64,000 bases of DNA, taken from Achromobacter deleyi (GTDB lineage Bacteria; Pseudomonadota; Gammaproteobacteria; Burkholderiales; Burkholderiaceae_B). Location of the stretch: the NCBI RefSeq assembly GCF_016127315.1, contig NZ_CP065997.1, positions 4,030,001 through 4,094,000 on the forward strand. Reading direction: 5' to 3'. Below are positions 8,257 through 19,006 of this stretch, one piece after another (position 1 is the stretch's first letter; the number at the start of each line of letters is the position of its first letter). The notes under the pieces are model-generated. The model was not told the origin of the DNA, did no database searches, and was given only the letters and a program-made list of their open reading frames with translations. Both the position numbers and the translations under genes were made by a program.

Positions 8257-9230
8257 AGGCTGGCTCCAGTGGCGCGCACCACCGGCCCCCAGGCCTCGGC
8301 CTGGCGCCGCACGAAATCGGTGAATTCGCTGGACGACTTCTGCGCCAGCACGAAGCCCTGGCCTTCCAGCTTGGCGCGGAGCTCCGGCGTTTGCAGTACC
8401 TGCGCCAGCGCCGCGTGCAGGCGTTCGCTGACGCCGTCGGGCAGGCCCGCCGGACCGGAGAGGCCGACGAAATTCTCGGCCACCAGGCCGGGGTAGCCCA
8501 GTTCGCCCACCGCGGGAATCTCGGGCGCCTGCGGCACCCGCTGCGCCGTGGTCACGGCCAGCAGGCGCAATTGGCCGCTGCGCAGGAACGGCAGGTTCTG
8601 CGGCAGGGCATCGACCGCCACGCGGATCTGTCCGCCCAGCAGGTCGTTGCGCATCGCGCCCGAACCCTTGTAGGGAATGTGTTCGAGCCGCGCCCCGGTC
8701 TGGCGCGCATACAGTTCGCCGACGATCTGGCCGACCGAGGCCAGGCCGCCGCTGCCATACTGCACCGGCGCGGGCTGCGCCTTGATCCACTCGGTCAATT
8801 GCGCGAAGGTTTCGACCGGCACCGACGGATGCACCACGAAGGCGGTGGGCACCGCGCCCAGGTACGCCACGTGGCGGAAACTGGCCAACGGGTCGTAGTT
8901 ATGCTGCGGCATCAGCGCGGGCGAGATCGACAGCGGCGCCGAGTTCGACATCAGCAGGGTGTAGCCGTCGGCCGCGGCCTGCGCCACCTGCGTGGCGCCG
9001 ATGGTTGAGCCGGCGCCGGGGCGGTTGTCGATGACGATCGACTGGCCCAGCAGGTCGCCCAGCGCCGGCGCGATGACGCGCGCGGCGATGTCGCTGGCGC
9101 CGCCGGGCGGAAAGGTCACCACCAGGCGGATGGGCCGTTCGGGCCAGGCGGCGGCGCGCGCCCGGCGCGGACGCGCAAGCGGCAGGGCCAGCGTGCTGGC
9201 AAGCAGGAATCGGCGGCGGGTGATCGGCAT
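8253..9230 (-). CDS. Bug/TctC-family receptor with twin-arginine signal
   Basis: A 325-residue Bug receptor. The N-terminus TRRRFLLAS matches a twin-arginine motif, followed by a hydrophobic stretch and RARA-AA cleavage region. The mature part starts WPERPIRLVVTFPPGG and contains VIDNRPGAGS and ADGYTL. Most Bug proteins use Sec, so Tat export suggests folding before export. ATG 9230 is chosen because the predicted transcription start (~9256) would exclude the in-frame TTG at 9254 as a realistic start. It is first in a two-gene operon, overlapping the BMP gene by 4 nt. Confidence 0.9.
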   Translation of the reverse strand: MPITRRRFLLASTLALPLARPRRARAAAWPERPIRLVVTFPPGGASDIAARVIAPALGDLLGQSIVIDNRPGAGSTIGATQVAQAAADGYTLLMSNSAPLSISPALMPQHNYDPLASFRHVAYLGAVPTAFVVHPSVPVETFAQLTEWIKAQPAPVQYGSGGLASVGQIVGELYARQTGARLEHIPYKGSGAMRNDLLGGQIRVAVDALPQNLPFLRSGQLRLLAVTTAQRVPQAPEIPAVGELGYPGLVAENFVGLSGPAGLPDGVSERLHAALAQVLQTPELRAKLEGQGFVLAQKSSSEFTDFVRRQAEAWGPVVRATGASL

Positions 9231-9262
9231 GGCGAGTCGGCGCTTTGGCGGCAAAGGGCCGT

Positions 9263-9305
9263 ACTGTAGGAAACCATGCCGTCCGCCACAAAGACTTTAT
9301 GGCGG
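9263..9305 (-). promoter_or_regulatory. Predicted promoter and palindrome for the Bug-BMP operon
   Basis: On the minus strand: -35 TTGTGG (9291-9286), 17-nt spacer, -10 TACAGT (9268-9263), both partial matches to consensus. An inverted repeat CCGCCA-N11-TGGCGG (9283-9305) overlaps the -35, the right place for a repressor or LysR-type site. It lies between the M20 stop (9323) and the Bug start (9230). Confidence 0.45.
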
Positions 9306-9322
9306 TTTGCTTATGCCCGCCG

Positions 9323-10711
9323 CTAGCTGCCTTGCCTGGCCTTGGCCATGTAGTCGACCGTCAGGTTCGACAGGGCGCGCACGCCGTTGATGAGCCCCGA
9401 TTCGTCCACGTAGAAGCGCGGCGAATGGTTGGGCGCCGCGGTCTCGGGATTGACGTCCTTGGGCGTGACGCCGAGATAGAAGAACATGCCCGGCACCTTC
9501 TCCTGGTAGAACGAGAAGTCCTCGGACGCGGTCGACTTCGGTTGCAGGCCGTAGTTGCCTTCGCCCGCCACGCGCCGCAGCGTCGCGCCCATTTCCTCGG
9601 TCAGGCCCGGGTTGTTGACGGTGGCGTTGTAGAGCTCGACCACCCGCACGTCGGCCTTGGCGCCGGCGCTTTGCGCGATCAGCGTGGCGGTGCGCGCGAT
9701 GCGCTGGTGGATGTCCTTCTTCATGCCCTCGTCATACGTGCGGATGGTGCCCGTCATGGCCACGCTGTCCGGCACGATGTTCATGCGGTTGCCGCCATGG
9801 ATCGCGCCCACGGTGATGACGGCCGGCTCCAGCATGCTGTTGATCTGGCGGCTGGGAATGGTCTGCAGGCCCAGGATGATCTGCGAGCTGACCACGATCG
9901 GGTCGATGCCCGACCAGGGCCGCGCGCCGTGCGTCTGCTTGCCGGTCACGTCGATCCAGAACTGGTCGGCAGCGGCCATCGCCGGGCCGCTGCGCCACGA
10001 CAGCTTGCCCACCGGATAGCTGCTGGACACGTGCAGGCCGAAGATCGCGTCGACCTTGGGATTGTCCAGCACGCCTTCCTGCACCATCATCTTGGCGCCC
10101 CAGATCTTCTTGCCGTCCGGCTCGAAGTCGGCCGGGCTTTCCTCGGCCGGCTGGAAGATGAACTTGACGCTGCCGGGCAGCTGGTCCTTCATGCCGGCCA
10201 GCACTTCGGCGGTGGCCATCAGGATGGCGGTATGGGCGTCGTGGCCGCAGGCGTGCATCACGTCCACTTCCTTGCCCAGGTAGGTGCCCTTGGCCTGGGA
10301 AGCGAATGGCACGTCGACCTGTTCCTTGACCGGCAGCGCGTCCATGTCGGCGCGCAGCGCCACCACCGGGCCGGGCTTGCCGCCCTTGAGCAGCGCCACC
10401 ACGCCGGTGCCGGCCACGCCGGTCTTCACTTCCATGCCGAGCGCGCGCAGGTGGTCGGCCACCAGCTTGGCGGTGCGCGTTTCCTGGTTGCCCAGTTCGG
10501 GGTGCTGGTGGATGTCGCGGCGCCAGGCGATGAGCTTGTCTTCGATGGCCTTGGCGCGCTGGTCGATCTGCGTGGCCAGTTCCGGCATGGGCGCCGGCGC
10601 CAGCGGCCCTTGCGTGCCGGGCGCGCTTTGCGCGGCGGCGGGGCCGCTCAGCGCCAGGTGCGCGGCCAGCGCCAGCGGCGCCAAACGGAACAGGATCTTG
10701 CGATGTTGCAT
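9323..10711 (-). CDS. M20D amidohydrolase/aminoacylase, exported
   Basis: A 462-residue M20-family metallo-hydrolase (hippurate hydrolase/AbgB-like). It has a clear Sec signal peptide ending ALSGPAAAQ (residues 1-28). Dinuclear-zinc residues are visible: HACGHDAH at 153-160, the catalytic E190-E191 in QPAEE, and a late NHSPRFYVDE. Relatives remove acyl or aryl groups from N-acyl amino acids. An exported form would act in the periplasm. ATG 10711 has AGAGGAGA upstream. It is a single gene; the DHA2 exporter upstream on the same strand ends 180 nt earlier. Confidence 0.92.
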   Translation of the reverse strand: MQHRKILFRLAPLALAAHLALSGPAAAQSAPGTQGPLAPAPMPELATQIDQRAKAIEDKLIAWRRDIHQHPELGNQETRTAKLVADHLRALGMEVKTGVAGTGVVALLKGGKPGPVVALRADMDALPVKEQVDVPFASQAKGTYLGKEVDVMHACGHDAHTAILMATAEVLAGMKDQLPGSVKFIFQPAEESPADFEPDGKKIWGAKMMVQEGVLDNPKVDAIFGLHVSSSYPVGKLSWRSGPAMAAADQFWIDVTGKQTHGARPWSGIDPIVVSSQIILGLQTIPSRQINSMLEPAVITVGAIHGGNRMNIVPDSVAMTGTIRTYDEGMKKDIHQRIARTATLIAQSAGAKADVRVVELYNATVNNPGLTEEMGATLRRVAGEGNYGLQPKSTASEDFSFYQEKVPGMFFYLGVTPKDVNPETAAPNHSPRFYVDESGLINGVRALSNLTVDYMAKARQGS

Positions 10712-10815
10712 GGCATGTCTCCTCTTGGTTGTTAACCTGTTATTGGGCGGAGATATTACTGGAGCGCTACCGCGGCGGCGTGCTTGTTACGCCTGCTTAA
10801 TAACGGCCTGATTTG

Positions 10816-10855
10816 ATTCCGGGCGTTGGAATTCCATGCGCTGGAATTCCGCGCC
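10816..10855. repeat. 15-bp tandem repeat, ~2.7 copies, upstream of the M20 gene
   Basis: Units 10816-10830 and 10831-10845 share ATTCC, GCG and TGGA positions (ATTCCnnGCGnTGGA), and a partial third unit follows at 10846. As a consequence GGAATTCC palindromes stand at 10828-10835 and 10843-10850. It lies between the DHA2 stop (10891) and the M20 start (10711), so it may be an M20 control element. Confidence 0.55.
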
Positions 10856-10890
10856 AAGCCTGGGTTTCATGCGCGCGCTCGGGCATCCAT

Positions 10891-12384
10891 TCAGGCCGCG
10901 CGCAACACCGGCCGCGCGCCGCGCGTGACCCACAACAGCAGCAGCGCCGCCAGCAGCGAGGCCGCGCCGGCGCCGGCCATCGCCGCATGGAAGCCGCCCG
11001 CCAGCGCATCGGCGAACAACGCCGCCACGCCATCGGGTTGCGCCGGCAGCACGTGCTGGGTGACCGCGATGCGCGCCACCGCCTGCGCGTCCGGCTGGCC
11101 CAGCCGCGTCAGCGCCGCGGCCAGGCTGTCGACCGCGCGGCCGCTCATCAGCGCGCCGAGCAGCGCGATGCCGATGGTCATGCCGGTCTGGCGCAGCGCG
11201 TTCATGGTGGCCGAGGCCATGCCGGAACGCTCGCGCGGCACGGTCGCCATCACCGCCATGCTGGTGGCCGGCACCGCCAGCCCCATGCCCAGGCCCAGCA
11301 GCACCATCAACGAGCCCGACAGCGCATAGGGTGTGTGGGCGTCGAAGCTCATCATGCCCAGCATGGCCGCGCCGACCATGCCGTAGCCGGCGATCATCAG
11401 CCGCGGCAAGCCGAAGCGCAGGTTCAGGCGGCCGAACACCGTCGACACGATCCCGGTGGCCACGAATTGCGGCGCCAGCTGCCAGCCGGCCTCCAGCGGC
11501 GACAGACCGCGCACGTGCTGCAGGTAGAGCGAGAAGAAGAACAGGCTGCTGTAGGCGCCGAACCCCATCACGAACGACGCGAAGTTGGTGCTGGCGAAGC
11601 CGGCGTCGCGGAACAGGCCCAGCGGCAGGATGGGGCGCGCCACGGTGTGCTCGACCCACAGGAAAGCGATCAACCCGATCGCGGCCACCGCCAGCGCCAC
11701 CAGCGTGCCGGGCGCCTGCCAGCCGTGTTCGCCGGCGGCGATCAGGCCATAGGTCAGCGCACCCAGCCAGATCACGCTCAGGGCCTGGCCGGCCGGATCG
11801 AAGGCGGCGTGCTCGGGATGCGCGCTTTCCTGGATGCTCCAGGCGCCCAGCGCGATCGCCACCACGCCCACCGGCAGGTTGATCAGGAAGATGCTCTGCC
11901 AGCTGAAATGCGCCACCAGCAGGCCGCCCAGCATCGGGCCGACGATCAGCGAAATGGCATTGCACGAGGCCCACAGGCCGATGGCGCGGGCGCGTTCGCC
12001 GGGATCGGGAAAGGCCTGCGTCAGCAGCGACATGGCGCCCGGGATCAGCAGCGCGCCGGCCACCCCCTGCACCGCGCGGCCGGCCAGCAGCAGCGGCAGA
12101 TTGTCGGCCATGCCGCAGAACGCCGAGCCCAGCGTGAACAACGCCACGCCCGCCAGCCACGAGCGCTTGCGGCCGTAGCGGTCGCCCAGCGGACCGGCCG
12201 ACAGCATGAAGGCCGACAGGAACAGGGCGTAGGCGTCCACCACCCATTGCAGGCCGGCCATGTCGATGCGCAGCGCGGCCTGCATGGTGGGCAGGGCGAC
12301 GTTGACGATGCTGATGTCCAGGATGGTGATGAAGCTGCCCAGGTTGACGGCGAACACCAGGGCGCGGCGGCGATTGGGGGTCAT
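10891..12384 (-). CDS. DHA2-family MFS drug exporter (EmrB/QacA-like)
   Basis: A 497-residue major facilitator with around fourteen hydrophobic segments. It shows DISIVNVALPTM in TM1 (DHA2 motif D1), GPLGDRYGRKR in loop 2-3 (motif A) and GPMLGGLL in TM5 (motif C). This class exports cationic or hydrophobic drugs by proton antiport at the inner membrane. The start is ATG 12384, 25-30 nt downstream of the predicted transcription start; in-frame codons further upstream lie inside the promoter. A TetR-type operator overlaps its -35 box, but no tetR gene is adjacent. Confidence 0.92.
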   Translation of the reverse strand: MTPNRRRALVFAVNLGSFITILDISIVNVALPTMQAALRIDMAGLQWVVDAYALFLSAFMLSAGPLGDRYGRKRSWLAGVALFTLGSAFCGMADNLPLLLAGRAVQGVAGALLIPGAMSLLTQAFPDPGERARAIGLWASCNAISLIVGPMLGGLLVAHFSWQSIFLINLPVGVVAIALGAWSIQESAHPEHAAFDPAGQALSVIWLGALTYGLIAAGEHGWQAPGTLVALAVAAIGLIAFLWVEHTVARPILPLGLFRDAGFASTNFASFVMGFGAYSSLFFFSLYLQHVRGLSPLEAGWQLAPQFVATGIVSTVFGRLNLRFGLPRLMIAGYGMVGAAMLGMMSFDAHTPYALSGSLMVLLGLGMGLAVPATSMAVMATVPRERSGMASATMNALRQTGMTIGIALLGALMSGRAVDSLAAALTRLGQPDAQAVARIAVTQHVLPAQPDGVAALFADALAGGFHAAMAGAGAASLLAALLLLWVTRGARPVLRAA

Positions 12385-12415
12385 TGCGGATGGCCGGGAA
12401 AGGAGGGGAAAGCGT

Positions 12416-12444
12416 ATTCTATTAAGTGACTGACCGTCGGTCAA
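12416..12444 (-). promoter_or_regulatory. Strong sigma-70 promoter of the DHA2 exporter
   Basis: On the minus strand: -35 TTGACC (12444-12439, 5 of 6), exact 17-nt spacer, -10 TAGAAT (12421-12416, 5 of 6). It is the best consensus promoter I see in the window. The predicted start is near 12409, 25 nt before the ATG. Confidence 0.85.
12431..12443. promoter_or_regulatory. TetR-type operator over the DHA2 -35 box
   Basis: TGACCG-T-CGGTCA is a perfect 6-bp inverted repeat with a single central base, the GACCG/CGGTC form common for TetR/AcrR repressors of efflux pumps. It covers most of the -35 hexamer, so bound repressor would block the polymerase. Confidence 0.75.
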
Positions 12445-12532
12445 TAAATAAAAGGACGCATTCCCAAACGGCACGCCAGGCGCGGCCTCTGCACTGCAGA
12501 TCGTTGAAAATGAAAGGATTCCCGCTCGCCGC

Positions 12533-13483
12533 CTACTGCAGCTTGATGCCCAGTTCCTTGATCAGCGGGGCCATCTCGGCGCGGTCGGCCGCGATGGTGT
12601 CGGCCAGTTCCTGCGCGCTGCCGCCGATCGGAATCATGCCCAGCGTCGCCATCTGCGCCCGCATCGCGGGCTCCTTCAGGATTTCCGCCACCGATTGCTG
12701 GATCCGCGCCACGCGGTCGGCCGGCACGCCGGCGGGCGCCATCAGGCCGATCCACGGTTGCGGCGCGTAGTCGCCCATGCCCGATTCGCGCAGCGTGGGC
12801 GTGTCCGGCAGGCCGGGAAAGCGTTCCGGGCTGGTGATGGCCAGCGCGCGCAGGCGGCCGCTGTCGATCAGGCCTTTGGAGCTGGACGGCGCGTCCAGCC
12901 CCACGTCGAGCTGGCCGCCGATCAGGTCGTTCTGCGTCTTGCCCGACGAGGACGACGGGATGTACAGCGCCTTGATTCCGGCGCGCCGCGCCGTCTGTTC
13001 CCACACCAGGTGGAACGCGGTGCCGACGGAGAACGAGCCCACCGTCAGGTTGCGCGTCTTGCTCTCGCGCACGAAGTCCTGCCAGGTCTTGATCGGGCTG
13101 TCGCTGGGCACGATGAAGATGAACGGCGTGCGCGCCACCAGCGCCACCGGCTGCAGGTCCTTTTGCGGATCGAACGGCAGGTGATCGACCGCGAACGGCA
13201 CGATGGTCACCGACGAGGCCACCACCATGCCCAGCGTGTAGCCGTCCGGCGCCGACTTGACCAGCGCGCCGGTGCTGATGATGCCGGATGCGCCGGGCTT
13301 GTTTTCCACCACCACCGCCTGGCCCCAGGCGGTGGACAGCTTGCTGGCGAGCACGCGCAGCATCACGTCCACCGGACCGCCCGGCGGATTGGAGACGATG
13401 ATCTTGACCGGCTTGTCCGGAAAGGCCGCGCCGGCGGCCGCGGGCAGCAGCAGGACGAGCGCGATGGCAAGTTGCTTGAGCAT
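12533..13483 (-). CDS. Bug/TctC-family receptor downstream of carboxylesterase
   Basis: A 316-residue Bug receptor with a short Sec signal (LAIALVLLLPAAAGA), the start FPDKPVKIIVSNPPGG, VVENKPGASG and APDGYTL. The poly-Ser segment IPSSSSGKTQ near residue 175 replaces the usual PYKG-type ligand loop, so its ligand may differ from that of the other two Bug proteins here. ATG 13483 has AAGGGGAA upstream. It lies 55 nt after the esterase stop on the same strand, so the two are probably one operon. No TctA/B partners are present. Confidence 0.92.
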   Translation of the reverse strand: MLKQLAIALVLLLPAAAGAAFPDKPVKIIVSNPPGGPVDVMLRVLASKLSTAWGQAVVVENKPGASGIISTGALVKSAPDGYTLGMVVASSVTIVPFAVDHLPFDPQKDLQPVALVARTPFIFIVPSDSPIKTWQDFVRESKTRNLTVGSFSVGTAFHLVWEQTARRAGIKALYIPSSSSGKTQNDLIGGQLDVGLDAPSSSKGLIDSGRLRALAITSPERFPGLPDTPTLRESGMGDYAPQPWIGLMAPAGVPADRVARIQQSVAEILKEPAMRAQMATLGMIPIGGSAQELADTIAADRAEMAPLIKELGIKLQ

Positions 13484-13538
13484 TGGTATTCCCCTTGTCG
13501 ATGTTGGACGCGCCGGGTCATGCGCCCGGCGCGGTGCT

Positions 13539-14801
13539 TCAGGCCAGCGGTTCCAGGTGCGGCGCGGGCGGCCATGCGGGCGCCTCGCCGCGGATGAAGG
13601 CGATCCAGGCGCGCTGCGTGGTCCGCGCCAGCGCGGCGGCCTGCGTCGGCGCCAGCCCGCGCAGCATGGGCGCGGCGGCGAAGGCCTCGAGCGTGCCGAA
13701 GACGAACGGCAGTTCGATGCAATGGCAGGCCTGGAAGCGCGCCGTGGGCGCCACGTCGAAGCGCGCCAGCCACGCCCGCCGGCCCTGGGCGATGGCGTCC
13801 GCGGCCCACTGCCGCGAGGGCGCGCCGAACACGGCTTCGCTGGCCAGTGCGCAGTCGGGACCGTCGCCGCCGGGAAAGGCCGCCATTTCGTCGCGGGTAT
13901 AGCTGACCAGCACGTCGGCGCGGCCGGCCGCCTGCCGCAAGGCCGGCGCGATGTCGGCGGGCAGCACCGCGCCATCGAGCGCCGGGCCGAACAGGCTGCG
14001 GCGGCTGCCTTCGGCCTCCAGGGCCGCCACCACCTCGGGCGCCTGCTGCGCGGCCAGCAGCCGCTCGACCGGCAGCGCGCGGGCCTGTTCGAGCGTGTCG
14101 GCGCCGGCGGCGGCCAGGAACACCCGGCCCAGCGCCGCGGCCTGCGCACTGCTGCGAAAGCCGCGGCCGAGCGCGGCGCTTTGCAGGATGGCGCGGCCAA
14201 AGCGCGGCCGCCGCGCCAGCATGGCGCAGATCGACGAAGCGCCGGCCGACTGGCCCATCAGCGTGACGCGGGCCGGATCGCCGCCCAGGTCCTGGATGTG
14301 GTCCAGCACCCAGTCAATGGCGCATTCCTGGTCCAGCAGCCCGACGTTGGCGGTCTGGCCCGGCAGGTGCAGCCAGCCCAGCGCGGCCAGCCGGTAGTTC
14401 ACCGCCACCACCACCACGTCGCCCAGCGCCGCCAGGCGCGCGCCGTCGTACCAGTCGAGCGCGCCGCCGCTTTGCCAGGCGCCGCCATGCAGCCACACGA
14501 CCACCGGCCGGCGGCGCTCGTCGGCGGCGGGCGTCCACACCGTCAGGTGCAGGCAGTCTTCGGATTGCGGCGCGTCGAAGTCGCCCATGGCGCCGCGCAG
14601 GCGCGAGGGCAGTTGCGGCGCCACGCTGCCGGGGCGGGTGGCATCGCGCGGCCCGCGCCAGCGGGCCGGCTCGGGCGGCGCGAAGCGCAACGCGCCCACC
14701 GGCGGCTCGGCATAGGGGATGGCGCTGAAGCGGCAGACGCCGCCCTCGCGCAGGCCGGTCAACCTGCCGGTGCGCAGGTCGGCCTGAACGGTGTCAGTCA
14801 T
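13539..14801 (-). CDS. Type-B carboxylesterase (short form)
   Basis: A 420-residue serine hydrolase of the carboxylesterase type-B family. Oxyanion-hole HGG (residues 105-107), nucleophile elbow GQSAGA with S185, acidic region around D304/E305 and catalytic H360 in ACHCIELPFVFG are all present. The family normally runs 480-550 residues (PnbA-like), so this one is compact, but all catalytic elements remain. It has no signal peptide and is cytoplasmic. It is co-oriented with the downstream Bug gene, which suggests uptake and hydrolysis of an ester. ATG 14801 has an AAGGGA-type ribosome site. Confidence 0.9.
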   Translation of the reverse strand: MTDTVQADLRTGRLTGLREGGVCRFSAIPYAEPPVGALRFAPPEPARWRGPRDATRPGSVAPQLPSRLRGAMGDFDAPQSEDCLHLTVWTPAADERRRPVVVWLHGGAWQSGGALDWYDGARLAALGDVVVVAVNYRLAALGWLHLPGQTANVGLLDQECAIDWVLDHIQDLGGDPARVTLMGQSAGASSICAMLARRPRFGRAILQSAALGRGFRSSAQAAALGRVFLAAAGADTLEQARALPVERLLAAQQAPEVVAALEAEGSRRSLFGPALDGAVLPADIAPALRQAAGRADVLVSYTRDEMAAFPGGDGPDCALASEAVFGAPSRQWAADAIAQGRRAWLARFDVAPTARFQACHCIELPFVFGTLEAFAAAPMLRGLAPTQAAALARTTQRAWIAFIRGEAPAWPPAPHLEPLA

Positions 14802-14947
14802 GGTCTTGTCCCTTGTCGTCTTGGTTTCCGGCGGACGGCGTGCAGGGCCGCCGTCCGCTCGGGACTATGGTAGGGACGAATGGGGGCGGGCAGGCATGCC
14901 GGTTTCGATCCGGGCCATGCGCAACCCGCATACCTGCGCGGCCGGGC

Positions 14948-16855
<1,908 letters not shown>

Positions 16856-16939
16856 TTATTCTCCGGCGCCGCAGCCTTGGCAACGCGGGGGACGGGTTTC
16901 GGTATAGTTGCTCGCCATGGAGACGGACGGGAGCGGGCG

Positions 16940-17638
16940 ATGACGGCGGGATCTGGCGCGAGACTGGCCCTGGCCGCGCGGCGGTTGGCGGCCATGGCGG
17001 CATTGGCGGCCCTGGCGGGATGCGGCGTGTCGACGGTGGACGAGGTGCGGGTCGACTGGCCGCCGTTCAAGGACGGCGCGCCGCTGGTGCTGCCGTCGGA
17101 CCCGGCGCAATGCCCCGACCTGTCCGGCAGCTACCGCGCCGCCGGCGAACTGCGCGCCGGCCAGGCCGATCCCGGCGTGGCCGACTTGCAGCGCCTGCTA
17201 GCCAACACGCTCGGCCTGGCCGGCCTGCGCGATACCGCCGCACGGACCTGGCGCCCCACGGCGGCCGCCAGCGTGACTTTCCGCGCCACGCCGGACGGCT
17301 GGCGCGTCCAGGCCGACGACGGCCAGGGCGGCGGCAGCGCCGACCTGCTGCCGCTGCGCGCAGGCCGGGCCGGGGCGGATGCGGCGGCGGATGAGCGCTC
17401 GCTGGACCCGTTCGGCCTGCAACGCTTCAGCGGTTGCACTCAGGGCCGTTTCTGGATCAGCGCCCGTCGCGACTGGCGCCAGCACGAGTCGATGGGCATG
17501 TACCGCACCATGGCGCTGCTGCGGCCGCTGGCGGGCGGGCTGCTGGTTAGCGTGCAGCGCGAGTCGCAGAGCATCGGCCTGCTGCCCTGGTATTCGTCGG
17601 ACGAGGACCGTTCGCAATATTGGTTCGCGCCGCGCTAG
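16940..17638 (+). CDS. Putative lipoprotein of unknown function
   Basis: A 232-residue protein with a lipoprotein signal: basic N-terminus, hydrophobic run and lipobox LAGC with C28. No known domain is recognised in the mature part; two further cysteines sit at CPDLSG and SGCTQG. ATG 16940 follows GGGAGCGG. It ends 9 nt before the MATE gene and may be transcribed with it. Confidence 0.75.
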   Translation: MTAGSGARLALAARRLAAMAALAALAGCGVSTVDEVRVDWPPFKDGAPLVLPSDPAQCPDLSGSYRAAGELRAGQADPGVADLQRLLANTLGLAGLRDTAARTWRPTAAASVTFRATPDGWRVQADDGQGGGSADLLPLRAGRAGADAAADERSLDPFGLQRFSGCTQGRFWISARRDWRQHESMGMYRTMALLRPLAGGLLVSVQRESQSIGLLPWYSSDEDRSQYWFAPR

Positions 17639-17647
17639 GAGAGCCGC

Positions 17648-19006
17648 TTGAACGCAGTCGCCGCCATGCCCGCCCGCTTCGTCTCCGGACCGTTGCGCAG
17701 CCACGTGCTTGAAATGGTGCTGACCGGCTGGGCCAGCATGCTGGCGGTGTTCGCCGTGGAATTCCTGACCCTGCTCTACCTGGGCACGCTGCGCGACGAG
17801 GCGGTGCTGGCGGCGGTGGGCTTCGGTTCGATGACGCTGTTCACCATCACGTCGATCTGCATCGGCGTGACCGTGGGCGGCGCAGCGCAGGTGTCGCGCG
17901 CCCTGGGCGCTGGCGACGCCATGCGCGCGCGCCGGCTGGCGGCGGCCTCGCTGCTGCTGATGGCCGCCGCCACGGTGCTGTCGGCGGCCGTGTTCCTGCT
18001 GGCCATCGGGCCGTTCACGCGGGCGATCGGGCTGGCGCCGGACGTGCGCGCGCTGCTGCTGTCCTATGTGGCCATCACCGCGCCGTTCTCGGTGGCCATG
18101 GGCCTGGGCATGATGCTGTCCAACCTGCTGCGCGCCGCCGGCCGCGGACGCCAATCGATGTGGGTGCTGCTGGCCGGCACCGCCACCGTGGCGGTGCTGG
18201 ATCCGCTGGTGATCTTCGTGTTCGACGGCGGCATGCGCGGCGTGGCCTGGGCCGGCGGCGTCGGCCGCGTGGCGACGGTGGCGCTGGGCGCCTGGCTGGT
18301 GTTCGGCCGCTACCGGCTGGTGGCGCGGCCGGCGCGCGCGAGCCTGCGCGCCGACCTGGCCGCCGTCGGCGGCATCGCGCTGCCGGCGACGCTGAGCGCG
18401 CTGGCCACGCCCGCGGCCGTCGTCTTCACCGCGTCCACCTACGCCGGATTCGGCCCCAGCGTCATGGCCGGCGCCACGGTGGTGGACCGGGTGCTGCAGC
18501 TGTCGTATTCGCTGTTCTTCGTGCTGCCGGGCGCCATCGGCCCGATCCTGGGCCAGAACCTGGGGGCGGGGCAGTGGCCGCGGGTGCGGCAGACCGTGCG
18601 CATCACGCTCGGCCTGGCCCTGGCGTACGGCTTTGGCGCGGCGACGCTGCTGGCCTTGCTGGCGCCGTGGATTCCCGACCTGTTCCAGGTCACCGGACCG
18701 GGCCGCGACCTGGTGCTGGTCTTCTGCCGCTACGCCAGCTTCATCTGGGCGCTGAACAGCGTGTTCTTCGTGTCCGTGGCGGTGTTCAACAACCTGGGCT
18801 ACGCCACTTATGCCACCGCCATCGGCTGGCTGCGCGCCACCGTCGGCACCCTGCCGTTCGTGTGGGTCGGCGCCTACTACGGCGGCGCGCAAGGCGTGCT
18901 GCTGGGGCAGACGCTGGGCTTCGCCCTGTCGAGCCTGCTGGCGCTGGCGTTGTGCCGGCGCGTGCTGCGCCAGCCGCCGGCCAGTCTGATGCCCGGCGCG
19001 GCCTGA
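17648..19006 (+). CDS. MATE-family multidrug/toxin exporter
   Basis: A 452-residue membrane protein with about twelve hydrophobic segments in two homologous halves, typical of MATE (NorM/DinF-like) Na+ or H+ antiporters. Examples are LLYLGTLRDEAVLAAVGFG in the first half and the NLLRAAGRGRQSMW loop. The start is TTG 17648: AGGAGAG ends 6 nt upstream. The in-frame ATG at 17666 has no ribosome site. The substrate is unknown. Confidence 0.9.
   Translation: MNAVAAMPARFVSGPLRSHVLEMVLTGWASMLAVFAVEFLTLLYLGTLRDEAVLAAVGFGSMTLFTITSICIGVTVGGAAQVSRALGAGDAMRARRLAAASLLLMAAATVLSAAVFLLAIGPFTRAIGLAPDVRALLLSYVAITAPFSVAMGLGMMLSNLLRAAGRGRQSMWVLLAGTATVAVLDPLVIFVFDGGMRGVAWAGGVGRVATVALGAWLVFGRYRLVARPARASLRADLAAVGGIALPATLSALATPAAVVFTASTYAGFGPSVMAGATVVDRVLQLSYSLFFVLPGAIGPILGQNLGAGQWPRVRQTVRITLGLALAYGFGAATLLALLAPWIPDLFQVTGPGRDLVLVFCRYASFIWALNSVFFVSVAVFNNLGYATYATAIGWLRATVGTLPFVWVGAYYGGAQGVLLGQTLGFALSSLLALALCRRVLRQPPASLMPGAA

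Noticed and set aside
9231..9254. Upstream TTG start adding eight residues to the Tat-type Bug receptor
   Set aside because: It would lie within a couple of bases of the predicted transcription start and has no ribosome site.
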